A stretch of 64,000 bases of DNA from assembly GCA_013076295.1 (NCBI GenBank), contig RQOL01000863.1, positions 620,001-684,000 on the forward strand, in the 5' to 3' direction. The notes below the pieces were generated by a model. That model was not told the DNA's origin and did not search any database. It was given only the letters and a program-made list of their open reading frames with translations. Position numbers and translations under genes: made by a program. The stretch's first letter is position 1. Every line of letters begins with the position of its first letter. Positions 12,401-22,374 of the stretch are shown here, piece by piece. This DNA is from Sanderia malayensis. Its lineage: Eukaryota; Cnidaria; Scyphozoa; Semaeostomeae; Pelagiidae.

Positions 12401-13768
12401 CAAGCAGCAGTTTGAACTCAATTCTCACCCCAGAAATGAAACACTTTTCGTCCATGCAACAGAAAATGCCGATGAATTCAATGTCCATGCAGAATCAACC
12501 CGCTCAACGTCCACCGCAAAATACAGGTACATCTTTTATGTAATTTTCGCTTTTGACCATTGTTATCTATTGCATCCAACTACACGCTTTTTTTATAAGG
12601 AACCTAGCTCGGGCCTAGTTCTTGAAGTTCCTTATTTTGATACCTCTTTTGACCACTTTGTAGTTCTAAAAGTTCGTTAATAGTTCCTTAATTTTAAGTT
12701 CGCATTTAGTGGACATAATTAGCACAGACGCAAGAAAACCATTCAAATTCAACGTTTTGCTATAAACTTGTGAAAAGATAACAGGTAAAAACATGAAGAA
12801 CCTTCATATAATGTAAAAGTACTGAAAATCAATGGAACCGGCTTCCTAATTGTAAATTGTGCGGAAATATAAATACTTTCAAAATTAAGAAGTTCCTTAG
12901 TGATTTGGCCTTTAGTAGCAAAAGTTATTTTGCTACTAAAGTTTTTTTACCTTCTACATGTGGGTTTCTTATAAACGGTTCCTTATAAAAAAGCGTGTAG
13001 GCTACTTTGGAGTACGGGATGTGAAATTTAAGAATTACGAAATGTTAATCTTTGTACTGCCAATTATGCATTATCGTTGAATGAGTAAGTTGGTAAGTAA
13101 GGGAGCTTTTGGATGAAGAGAAGGGAACAGTAGAAAGCTGGGTGGATAAGGGTAATCGTCAGTTTTTGCCGCCATTATTTGTTGCTATGGAGCCCCAGCC
13201 TTGCATCGAAACACTGTTGGCAGAGCAATGCATCAGTCGCCCAATCGAATATATCTAATATAGTTCACGTAAATCTGATATTGTGTCTAGGATCTGATAT
13301 GTATGTGATGTGGGATGTTAAGAGAGATATGTGAGCTATTCCCTCGTTTTCACCCTGTTTTATATCAGCCTCTCCAATGTTGTTTGGCTCTATACAAGGT
13401 GCACTACAATCTTGGATCTTATTTTATGCCAGGTTTTCTAATGCCATTTTATAGCGCATGTCATTTCTAATTCAGGCATGCAACAGTCTTCAATGGCGTT
13501 TGGTGTCAATCAAATGTCCTCGTCATCAATGCAAGGTCAGCAATTTTCCATGCAAACAGCGCAGCAACCTATAATGGGAGGAGGAGGAGGAGGTTTTCAA
13601 CAGCAACAACAACAATACTCGATGTCGTCAGGTATGAATAGTATGAACCAGAATTATCCCCGGCATTCTCAGCAGACAAGCCTGTCAGGTATGCTGAAAC
13701 CCGATCAAAACCCCAATAGTACCTCGAATAATCGCTCAGTAGATGAGCTGCAAAATTTATTGATTTAG
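413..13768 (+). CDS. SCYL2: SCY1-like protein 2 (SCYL2) pseudokinase, 5'-partial, 17 exons visible
   Basis: Exons by splice site and phase: 413-512, 1092-1136, 1527-1658, 2408-2629, 4549-4665, 5202-5327, 7674-7850, 8559-8681, 9037-9150, 9653-9785, 9872-9990, 10107-10207, 10714-10811, 11132-11157, 11375-11894, 12293-12526, 13476-13768 (stop TAG). Phases agree at every junction, giving 892 residues plus the missing N-terminus. Family-typical strings include LAFATEPVF, YLAPEY, ASDMYS, VRPDA, QIPSKEPAVLM and EHRTKLEQL. The kinase-like domain comes first; its catalytic loop reads EGNVTPCNI instead of HRDLxxxN and the DFG position reads GFN, so it is a pseudokinase, as known for SCYL2. HEAT-type helical repeats follow (exons 5-11), then a basic coiled stretch, then a long Ser/Gln/Asn/Met-rich tail with poly-Gly and poly-Gln runs. 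Family members act in clathrin-coated vesicle traffic between Golgi and endosomes. The start codon and first N-lobe exons lie upstream of the window. Confidence 0.93.
2815..2946. repeat. TACA/TGTA tetranucleotide microsatellite
   Basis: About 130 bp of near-uninterrupted CATA/TACA units with a few GCAT variants, in the SCYL2 intron after the YLAPEY exon. The long minus-strand open frame here (alternating Met-Tyr-Val-Cys) is only a product of the repeat. Confidence 0.95.
3410..4264. mobile_element. 855-bp DNA transposon remnant with TIRs and TGA target duplication (Harbinger-like?)
   Basis: The left end GGCCTAGTTTATACTGCGAA is repeated in inverted orientation at the right end; about 37 of 39 terminal bases match. 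The element is flanked by TGA on both sides (3407-3409 and 4265-4267). Two further inverted copies of the terminal motif (near 3588-3620 and 4138-4172) lie inside. The interior has a short frame starting ATGGCGGATTT at 3720 and, at 3923-4022, a frame reading AAWPDECIDEVVDIICETDY, which resembles the Myb/SANT-like N-terminal helices of Harbinger-type accessory proteins. An 18-bp direct repeat (TGGTCGTAAAGCAGCCTG) at 3794 and 3923 marks internal rearrangement. No transposase is present, so it is non-autonomous. The superfamily call rests on the 3-bp duplication and the short domain resemblance. Confidence 0.7.
4313..4434. mobile_element. palindromic MITE, TACCGTAAATCCTCG family
   Basis: Terminal inverted repeats TACTGTAAATCTTCGAATT and AATTCGAGGATTTACGGTA enclose G/C-run-rich sequence with AAGCCCC/GGGGCTT motifs. 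It matches the element at 57109-57542 in ends and interior style. It lies in an SCYL2 intron, 48 bp after the 855-bp element. Confidence 0.75.
8026..8144. mobile_element. palindromic MITE, TACCGTATTTCCTC family
   Basis: Starts TACCGTATTTCCTCTAATAA and ends with the inverse (GAGGAAATGCGGTA). The interior repeats GCGCTTATTA in both orientations, so the unit can fold into a hairpin. It sits in the SCYL2 intron between the exons at 7674 and 8559. Confidence 0.8.
12580..13000. mobile_element. 421-bp MITE with CTACACGC termini
   Basis: The left end CTACACGCTTTTTTTATAAG and right end CTTATAAAAAAGCGTGTAG are inverted repeats extending into GGAACC/GGTTCC. The interior is AT-rich and non-coding, with GTTCCTTA-type submotifs. 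Related but diverged copies lie at 23031-23260 and 57922-58710. It is in the last SCYL2 intron. Confidence 0.8.
13101..13250 (+). pseudogene. degenerate copy of the sequence at 16094-16243
   Basis: About 150 bp here align with 16094-16243, sharing runs such as GAAGGGAACAG, AGAAAGCTG, CCATTATTTGTTGCTAT, GAGCCCCAGCC and ATCGAAACACTGTTGGC. The frame that is open at 16009-16344 is broken here, so this looks like the decayed copy. It lies in the last SCYL2 intron, about 230 bp before the terminal exon. Confidence 0.7.
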
Positions 13769-14059
13769 AATATTAAAAGACGATGGGTGGAACAGCCTGG
13801 GGATGACAATTTTCTCCAGTCAATTAAAATTTGAGTTGTTGGGGATAAACCTTAAGCACCAGCAAGTCAAAGTCAATGGAAGCAGCCCAATGTTGTATAC
13901 ATTGGGAAATTCCATTTGAATGGTATGGTCGACGTATCGATGCTCTTTAATTCATGTACGAATTTACCGAATTATTTATTTAGAGTTTTGCTCCAGCAAG
14001 TGACATTGTTCTTTGAAGGCGAAAAAAGTTGGTTGTAATTCTTTTTGTAATTCATATTT

Positions 14060-14065
14060 AATAAA
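14060..14065 (+). terminator. polyadenylation signal AATAAA of the SCYL2 gene
   Basis: A canonical AATAAA about 290 bp after the SCYL2 stop codon, in AT-rich sequence with a TGTAAT/GTGTAAT stretch nearby. It would give a 3' UTR of roughly 300 bases. Inferred from position only. Confidence 0.55.
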
Positions 14066-15392
14066 TTGATACTGTGTAATGAAGCGTCTGCACAGCAGAG
14101 TTTAATCTAGTCCATTTCGAGAAAAGATCTGGTGAGTGAGTTTGTCCAACTCTGGCCTGCGCGTAGCCTCAATCCTTCTCCGTTCTCGGAGCGCATCCTG
14201 GTTTTTTAATAAAACCGTGCTGCCACTTGCAAGAAATTTTTCTCACCGTGAGGAAATTTGGCCATTTGGAACGGAAGGAAAAAAGAAATGAGGTTTGTAA
14301 GAAAATAAGGAGGAAGTTTTAAAATGAGCAGATTGAGCTCATGGTACTCATAATATAAGAAATTTGTCATTTTTTCAGTTCATTTTCGTCAGTTCAGTAA
14401 GTTCTTGAAAGTTAAAATGGAATCCACTTCAGCAAGGTCTGACTCGTTAAGTCTTGAGTAATAATTTTTTTCGCCACGTTCACCTATAGAGGGATAAAAT
14501 GTTGGGCCTGGCGTGGCGCCATTCAAAGTTATATGAAATGAAGACAATTTTTTCAGTCGTTTTAAGTTTTAATCTCAAATATACGTGGAAGGAAACCGCA
14601 AATAAATTTTCAATGTTTAGTAGCTAAAAGGAATTTTACTCAAAAGAAGGAGAAAGAAGGACATTTGGATTTTCAAGAGTGGAAGCACTATTTTCAATTT
14701 ATCAATGGCGATAATTTTTGCTGCAGTGCAGTGAGACGTTCCAGGAATATTGGGGAAAAGATATTTAGTGTTTTATTAAATCTTGGAAACGAAAGGGTAA
14801 GTATACTGAAACTTACACTGAAGTAACTTTTAATTGTTTTTAGCAGGGGATATTAAAATCACCTAGCTAGCTCCGATCCAGAAAATTCCCTGCTCAGATT
14901 TTAAATTGTTGATGATTTTTAATGTTAAAACTTGTATTTAAATTAGTTTTCTTTTTTAATCTTTGGTGTTAATAACAAATCACTGACGACTTCGAAGCTT
15001 CCCATTTGGCACCGTTAGTTTTCACGAATTTAGTCCATTTGCGTCTCCTTGCCTTTTTTCTTGTTGATGATCGTTAAAAAATGCATGCAGGGATATTTTT
15101 TCCGAGTCTTTTATATGTTGGAACAACCCCCAACAACGCATCTTTCAGGCATTTTGGGACAAAATAAAGCAAAAAGGTTGTCTTTGTAGGTGACACCTAG
15201 CAACCGCTTGTTTATTAGGCCCAAATCGAAATGAAGGAGCTCCAACACATGGTTCTGGTTGCTACGTCACATTACTCTGGTCACATGATCCCGGGGTTAA
15301 AGTTGTGTGTAAAATAATGGCAAATTTCTCAACTTTTGGGGCTCTGTAGTTGTGTTGTGCTGATTTCATTTTTGAAATCAGTATAACACAAC
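14066..15392. other. intergenic stretch, no gene seen
   Basis: AT-rich sequence between the SCYL2 3' end and the next palindromic MITE. Open frames are short and show no recognisable protein. An imperfect inverted repeat (GTTGTGTTGTGCTGATTTCA / TGAAATCAGTATAACACAAC) at about 15350-15392 immediately precedes the MITE. Confidence 0.5.
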
Positions 15393-15693
15393 TACCGTAT
15401 TTCCTCGATTAAACGCCCCGGGGCGTTTAATCTCGGCACTTTTGGGGGCCTAATCGAGGGGGCCATTATTCGAGGGGGGTTATTAGAAAGTACAAGATTA
15501 CAGCCTCTGTCATTGGGTCCAGAAAAAGAGAAAATGGTTTAGTTGTGCCTTGCCTTTATCGAGCAACAATACACTACACCAACTTAAAAAAAATGTTGTG
15601 TGGGAGGCGTTTATTTCAAAGGTTGGTAGCGTAAGGGGGCGTTTATTCGAAGGGGCTTTTAATCCAGGGGCGTTTAATCGAGGAAATACGGTA
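15393..15693. mobile_element. palindromic MITE with 9-bp target duplication
   Basis: Starts TACCGTATTTCCTCGATTAA and ends with the inverse (AATCGAGGAAATACGGTA). The interior has repeated GGGGCGTTTAATC and GGGCGTTTATT submotifs in both orientations. TAACACAAC flanks it directly on both sides, a 9-bp duplication of the kind produced by Mutator-like elements. The left flank is also part of a local palindrome, so the duplication could be partly fortuitous. Confidence 0.85.
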
Positions 15694-16008
15694 TAACACA
15701 ACCAACACTGCATCATCAAACAATTTCCTAACACACCCGACCAGCACCCACCTAAACCCTGTTTGCAACTAGTTTATGTATTATATGAAAACTATTTTGG
15801 AAACATTTGGTACATACTAAACTTCTGACAATTGATGCGTTTACTGAGTAAACAAAGACCCGGGCTTACCTAACGACAAGCATTTGCTAAAAATGAACAA
15901 AATATTCACATTTTCGTTTTTGTTTTGCTCATTTACGTATGATCTACATATCAAAATAAACACTGGTGCATATGGGTATCTAAGAGAGTTAAAATTGTCA
16001 AGGAAAAT

Positions 16009-16344
16009 GTGCCAAGTATTTCACAATATTCACAAGCAACAGGTCACTCGGGGAGATTGTCCACTTGGCCTTTCTCGTGGTTCCATAAAGCTGGGAGACT
16101 TTCTTTCGGAGAAACAGAAGGGAACAGCAGAAAGCTGCCTGGATCGTCAGTTTTGCCACCATTATTTGTTGCTATAAAGAGCCCCAGCCCTAATCGAAAC
16201 ACTGTTGGCCGAGCAGGCCATAAGTCGCCAAATCGAATTGACGTAAGAAATCACGTGAACATTGGCAACAATGAAGTTCTGAGAAAAGCCTTAGCTTCTG
16301 CGAAGATGAAAAGATCGAAGTTGCTGGAGATAAATAAGACACAA
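16009..16344 (+). CDS. candidate 5' exon of the RRM/CCCH gene
   Basis: A 112-codon open frame begins ATGCCAAGTATTTC and ends at a consensus-like donor (ACACAA|GTAAAT), phase 0. The product is Ser/Arg/Pro/Gly-rich and ends in a basic helix-like segment (ALASAKMKRSKLLEINKTQ), as often found before an RRM. The next exon could be entered in phase 0 at about 16412 (GAAAAG|AAAACG), but that acceptor lacks a pyrimidine tract and the intron would be only 67 bases. Otherwise the RRM exon starts at its own ATG (16391). A decayed copy of part of this segment sits at 13101-13250. Confidence 0.35.
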
Positions 16345-16390
16345 GTAAATTTAATTATCGTTTCTAAATATTGGAATAAACATCATAATT

Positions 16391-18461
16391 ATGGTATCAG
16401 TAACTGAAAAGAAAACGTATGCTATTTGGATAGGTTCTCTGCCTGAAGATGTGAAGGAAAGCGATGTCTTCCAGAAGTTTAAATCATATGGGCCCATATG
16501 TAGCGTAAATATAAGCCGGTATAAGAACGGCGTTTCACGAGGATTTGGCTTTGTAAATTATTATGATGAGTCTGATGCCAAACAGGCTGCTGAAGAAGCC
16601 GATGGAAAATCGATGTTTGGAGCTGAAGAAATCAAAGTTTGTTTTAAAGATGGTCACCACGCGAAGAAAGACTTTAGGCCATACACGGATTGTTTACATT
16701 TTATGAAAGATGAAAAGTGCTCCAAGGTTGGTCACTTTGATTCTTCTCCACTTTATGCTGTGCGCTCTGTACACGCATACATACATATAATATAATTGCA
16801 TATTCATTGCGACAGAAGGTATTTGTTCATGTAAAATATATGTCAAGAGATCGAATTGCAGCTTCGCTTCCTTGTACCTGGAAGTTCTTTTGGGAGATTC
16901 GTGCATTGAAAATCTGTTGTTCTTGTCTTGTGTATCTGATTACAGTAAAGCCTCGCATATAAAAAAACCCCACTTTTAAGAACCCACTACCTAAAATTTC
17001 AGTATATTTATAGTTATTTCTTAATTGTTAAATTTAAATCAATTCTCTGATTCAATGAAGAATTAGGTTGAAAGCTTTCCAATAGTTAAAATTTACATCG
17101 ACGCGACTTTAGACCATCTCATCTATCCCAACAAAACATAATTTTCTTAAAATGTGTTTTATCGCTAAGAACCAATGCAGGCTCTATTCAAACATTGCGG
17201 CCCTTATATGCGAGCTTTTACTGTGTAATAGGTGTAGCCAAGTATATTATTTAGCACTATATTTCCGGTTGTATTTGTAAATAGCTAAAATCTTTTGCAG
17301 AATTGCATATTCAGACATTTCGAGCCTGCGCGAAGCCAGCCTCACATCTGCGACGATTGGCTCGAGAAGAAATGTCTTAATGAATGCTGCCCAAGACGAC
17401 ATCCATCAAAATCAGGAAGCAAAGGTGGGATCATAATGATATTTTCATTCATGTTAATTACCATTCCTGCAAGATAAGAAATTGCAAATTGCAAATTCCA
17501 AATTGCCTTTTATCCATCATATGCACCAGCGGTGTATTGTTCTATTGTCCGCAAAAGAATTCTTTGACCATCAGGCAGTGCAAAATTTGAAAATCAAAAA
17601 TCAATATAGTATTGTCATGCAAAAGTAGGAAATTGTTTTGCTCTTGTTTGCTATCACGTAAAGTTCTTACGATTTTGGGAAACTTCCTCTGATTGGTTGC
17701 AAAAGGTATATTGTTTGGAAATCTGGCTCGCCACACTAGAGCAAAATATAAAAGAAGACATACTGGTACATACTGGGTGGAAAGATCGGTCAAACTACCG
17801 GGTGACCCACTTAGGGCACGGGGTTTTTTGTTTTGTAATTTTGAACGCATTTACATGAATGTCTTCCAGTATTGCATTTATTCAATGACACTTTACCTAA
17901 GAACTAGATACCTGGGCTATCAAGTATGTGTGAGCAGAACTAATTAACTCAACTTTGGTTTGCGAAATGATTCCACCCCACCCAGCTAACTTCTGAAGGA
18001 TGCCACAGCTTCTAACCCAACCGTAATTCTGAACAAAAAAGCTATATCTACTTTCAACGTATCTATCACTGAATAATTCACAAGACATTCCTCTCATTTC
18101 CAGAGACAATTCGTAGCCAATGCCAGACAATTCGTTACCATTTCTGGCCACTCGGTGCTAAATATGGAACTTGTTTCCGGGGACAACTATCGTTCTCTTG
18201 ATTATTATCCTTTCACTTAAGGCGGTTTGGGCGCGAGTCCTGAAGGCCCCTTTCATGTTGCGATATATGTATGTAGATTTCTATCACCAACTTACAGGTA
18301 AAGGTTGTGAAAAACCAAGGAAAGAGATTAGACTGACCAGGTGTAAATCACACAACGAACTTCGATGTTTTGGACAATGCCAAAGTTCCACTTGCCGCCA
18401 TCAGCATTATTTTAGTGAAGATGCTCTGCGAAGACATATAATGTCTAGTGACGAGGTTTAA
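16391..18461 (+). CDS. RRM plus CCCH zinc-finger RNA-binding protein
   Basis: Exons 16391-16726, 17301-17424 and 18298-18461 (stop TAA) join in consistent phases (0, then 1). The first holds a complete RRM: RNP2 IWIGSL and RNP1 SRGFGFVNY, about residues 10-85. Joining to the second creates a C-x8-C-x3-C-x3-H finger across the splice site (C..C..C..RH) and a second, C-x7-C-x4-C-x3-H (CDDWLEKKC...PRRH). The third exon adds another Cys/His cluster (RCFGQCQSSTCRHQH). The protein therefore looks like an RNA-binding factor with three short zinc fingers. I cannot assign it to a named family. The first donor is AAG|GTTGGT, weaker than the others. A palindromic MITE lies in the first intron. Confidence 0.7.
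16941..17228. mobile_element. palindromic MITE (TACAGTAAAGCCTCGCATAT ends)
   Basis: The left end TACAGTAAAGCCTCGCATAT is mirrored by ATATGCGAGCTTTTACTGTGTA at the right. The interior has CCCACTTTTAAGAACCCAC and other AT-rich non-coding sequence. The termini resemble the TACCGTAAATCCTCG family. It is inside the first intron of the RRM/CCCH gene. Confidence 0.7.
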
Positions 18462-19492
18462 CCACACTTCAGCCGCAATTGTTTCTGCATGCAATGCATG
18501 CACTGGGTATGATAACTTGCCATTTTAAGTTAATTAATTTAAATGATTTAACGAAATGATCATACTCAGTATGATTAACTTGCAATATAAATCCATATAA
18601 AATTTGATTGCTGTATGGAATTGTAGAATTGCAGAATTGGTCCTTGTGGAGTTATTTGACTTGCTGTGCATTCATCCACCCTAGAATGGTAATTGTTTGT
18701 GACATGCAATTCTTAAGAAGAGGGTGCATATCAAATGTATGCTTATTATTCTGACATTTATAGATAATATGTCACTTTAATCTGCGCCGTGCTTGAACTT
18801 GGAATAGATTTAAGTACGAGTGAAGTCATTAGCACCTGGTGCAAGTATGTATGAAACATTTCATCCAAGTAAATATTATCTGCTGTTTTTTTCTTATTGG
18901 GTGAGCTGGATAGACTTTATAAATTCAACCAAACTTGAGCATTTTGTCGTGTGGTGGTTTCTTATTATAGAACTTCCACCGCCAGACGTGGGGTACGGCA
19001 CTCAGTATGTCGGTAGAGCTTTGGTGCTGCTGAGGTCAGTGACCTCTTTTAGGCTTTACACAGGTTTTGCCTTCTGTCTTTTGATGGTGGGTTGCTGTAC
19101 CCACTGTACCTACGGACCCAACCTCTCTACTCTACCTCTACACTTCGCTCTTGTAATCAAAATTCGAGTTACGTTTATTTCTGTTGTATTATCAATAATT
19201 AACGAGTTCATCTTCATCTTCTATCGTCATGGGTATAGCCGATGGTCCATGTCCCAGGTTGCTTTTTCTGTACCATTCTGTTTCTCTTTATGGATCCTGG
19301 GTGTAGCCATCTTTTCGTTGGTTTTAACATCTTTTGCCTATGACGGTCTAATGTTCAGTGAGTAAGTTCATTACTTCACCTTTAACTAATTTTGTTTACA
19401 GCAGCCTCGCAACTAACTAACGTTCAACTCAAAATTAGAAATTGTTACGTTACTGAGCATGCGCAGTGAAGGAGAAAATGAAATGCAAAAAA
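18462..19492. other. intergenic stretch without a supported gene
   Basis: AT-rich sequence after the RRM/CCCH stop codon. It holds a small palindrome (GCATGCAATGCATGC near 18486) and a T-rich 181-codon open frame at 18820-19365 whose hydrophobic translation can be explained by base composition. No homology was recognised. Confidence 0.4.
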
Positions 19493-19956
19493 TACCGTAT
19501 TTCCTCTAAAGAACGCCGCCCTCTGATAAACGCCGCCCTCTATTGAACGCCGCACTTTAAACTAAGCATTTGTAATAAACGCCGCCCTCTAATGAACGCC
19601 GCCCTCTACATATTGAACGCCGCATCTTCAAAAGCGGCGTTTATTAGAAAACACACGTCAGCGAATGCTATGAAAGTTTTCGTGTCATAGATGAGGACTC
19701 TGACGGAGACAGTGACATTGACATTGACATACTTTAGCTTGAAAACATCATTTGTGAACTTTAAAACATTTTTCATAAAGTCTTTTATTACGTGTTTCTG
19801 GGAAAAGAAGACATTGTCTATTTTTACCTTTCTTATCCCACTTTTCATTTTGTAAAAAACGCCTCCCTCTAATGAACGCCGCCCTCTATTAAACGCCGCA
19901 TGCAAAAGTTGGATTTTGAAAAGAACGCCGCGGCGTTCTTTAGAGGAAATACGGTA
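19493..19956. mobile_element. palindromic MITE with AACGCCGCCCTCT repeats
   Basis: Starts TACCGTATTTCCTCTAAAGA and ends TCTTTAGAGGAAATACGGTA, an exact inverse. The interior carries repeats of AACGCCGCCCTCTA near both ends and a unique core between them. It ends 18 bp before the large foldback, so elements have accumulated side by side here. Confidence 0.85.
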
Positions 19957-20527
19957 TGCTATGTTTCTCCATAATAGGCAGGGAATTTCGTTCAACCATC
20001 TAGCAACCTGCCTAACCGAAGTTTTTAGAGTTTGAATCCACTAATTGAAGGTCACTGATTATTTTGAGCCCTGAGACCATTCTGGTAAATGACCGGAAGT
20101 GAGATTTCCGGGAGTGAAAAAAATGCACGGTCAGCAAAAATTAAAAATACTAATTTTTCAAATCTGATTATACCATCGCAAAGAGCATTTGATACTGAGT
20201 AAAAAATACTAAGAGACTAACATTATCTGACTTATAAATAAAAAGTTATGGCTCCTGAAACAAGCGAAGGACATTGACAGCCCTAAAACTGATTTCTTTC
20301 TTTCGGACTGCTACTCGGCCGAAAAATATAATATAAGTGATACTTACCAATTCATTTCCAGCTTTCTGATACTATTCACAAATATAAAAATTGTCACTCA
20401 CTTTGCGATGGGTTAAAAAACACGATTTAAAACGAAAGAAACTTTGATAGGCTACGAGGTCCGTAATCGAAAAAAGACATGAGAACAATAAAAAGTTGTA
20501 TATACACCAAAAATATTTCACAATTCA

Positions 20528-21503
20528 GATTCAAGGCACCCATTCATGAAAAGAATTTTCAGAGGAGGTGAATTCAGACACTTCCCATTCACTTTCTTCG
20601 CTCAATGATTCGTTATGATTAAGAATCCCCAGTAGTTTCAACATCAGCCTCGCTATCATTAACATAAGTCGACACGGGTGACACGGGTGGGTTTTTCGGT
20701 TGATTGTTCTTTTCCGATTTTCTGCCTTTACGTATCTTTTTTCGAGCAGGTTCTTCACCTTCATCGCTTAACTCGGCATCAGCGTCAGGGTGGGCTTTAT
20801 CCTTCTTGTATTTTTCCTTATTATCGACGGTGGAAACTGGCGTCCTTTAAACCATACTTCATCCCAACGCCATCCGTTTTCATCAGCAGGAATATCTTCA
20901 ATGGTGACTTTGCAACAGCGAATCCAAGTGAAAACTTGACAATGAACTCTTTTTATTGCTTCGCGAACACTATCTGGATCTGGTGGAAGGGGTAGTGAGG
21001 ACTTAGACTTCATATTTCTGTAAATATTTATGCGCGTTTGAACATATGTTTCTTCCGCTGCACCGTTGTAAACGATCTTGCGAATGAATTCTTTGACTTC
21101 CTCAACGCTCTGGTCATCAAGATTACGATCTTGGCCTAGAGATTTTAGCATTTGAACAGCTATCGGCTGAGCAGATAATCTTTTCATGGCTTTTATTTTA
21201 CTAATCTTATAAAAATATGATGTAGTATCGCACCTAGTGAGTGCATGAAAAGCTGGTAAAATGAGACACACTTCATCTCCAAGGTAATCGCAAATGCTAC
21301 TGATTTCTACGTATTTTTCATTGTCGTATTTCATAAACCACTTTTTCGTAATTTTCAATCTTGCATAGGCATAAACTAGTAGAATTAATACATCCGTGTC
21401 TTTGGAGACAATGACTACATCTGTTGATTGCGATGAAGCGTGTATAGGCGTGTACCTGCCTCTTCATGGTTTCTGCAATGTAAGAGTTGGCTTTCTTTCC
21501 CAT
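20528..21503 (-). pseudogene. transposon-borne nuclease-like protein remnant (HEEAxTR/DTDV/CDTTS family), left arm and centre
   Basis: Read on the minus strand, the remnant starts in the foldback centre with HEEAGTR (codons 21468-21448), then after a one-base frame break SKDTDVLILL, then in the arm ILPAFHALTRCDTTSYF, a KxKAMKRL segment and EAIKRVHCQVF. The main open part is 20768-21358 (196 codons). Near its end a second frame continues with an acidic stretch and a Lys/Arg-rich cluster, so one more frame break or intron is needed. The HEEA-x-TR ... DTDVL pattern recalls acidic motifs of FEN1/XPG-type (PIN-like) nucleases and a domain I remember from PML-related C-termini; this is inference. 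It is broken and lacks an N-terminus. Confidence 0.65.
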
Positions 21504-21514
21504 CGATTAGATAG

Positions 21515-22374
21515 CATTAATTTTACTAGTTTATCCCTATGCAAGATTGAAAATTACGAAAAAATGGTTTATGAAATACGACAATGAAAAATACGTAGAA
21601 ATCAGTAGCATTTGCGATTACCTTGGAGATGAAGTGTGTCTCGTTTTACCAGCTTTTCATGCACTCACTAGGTGCGATACTACATCATATTTTTATAAGA
21701 TTAGTAAAATAAAAGCCATGAAAAGATTATCTGCTCAGCCGATAGCTGTTCAAATGCTAAAATCTCTAGGCCAAGATCGTAATCTTGATGACCAGAGCGT
21801 TGAGGAAGTCAAAGAATTCATTCGCAAGATCGTTTACAACGGTGCAGCGGAAGAAACATATGTTCAAACGCGCATAAATATTTACAGAAATATGAAGTCT
21901 AAGTCCTCACTACCCCTTCCACCAGATCCAGATAGTGTTCGCGAAGCAATAAAAAGAGTTCATTGTCAAGTTTTCACTTGGATTCGCTGTTGCAAAGTCA
22001 CCATTGAAGATATTCCTGCTGATGAAAACGGATGGCGTTGGGATGAAGTATGGTTTAAAGGACGCCAGTTTCCACCGTCGATAATAAGGAAAAATACAAG
22101 AAGGATAAAGCCCACCCTGACGCTGATGCCGAGTTAAGCGATGAAGGTGAAGAACCTGCTCGAAAAAAGATACGTAAAGGCAGAAAATCGGAAAAGAACA
22201 ATCAACCGAAAAACCCACCCGTGTCACCCGTGTCGACTTATGTTAATGATAGCGAGGCTGATGTTGAAACTACTGGGGATTCTTAATCATAACGAATCAT
22301 TGAGCGAAGAAAGTGAATGGGAAGTGTCTGAATTCACCTCCTCTGAAAATTCTTTTCATGAATGGGTGCCTTGA
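21515..22374 (+). pseudogene. inverted second copy of the same remnant (3' part only), right arm
   Basis: The 196-codon frame at 21547-22137 matches the left-arm frame except for one visible residue (VCLVLP versus VCLILP). It lacks the HEEA and DTDV motifs, because the inverted copy begins at about 21515, after that part of the gene. The downstream basic/acidic tail frame (22141-22374 region) is likewise duplicated. A 3' gene fragment on both strands of one element shows it arose by inverted duplication of one transposon end. Confidence 0.7.

Noticed and set aside
18820..19365. 181-codon open frame with many hydrophobic residues
   Set aside because: The T-rich plus strand yields Phe/Leu/Val-rich translations by composition alone; there are no consistent splice sites, motifs or recognisable family.
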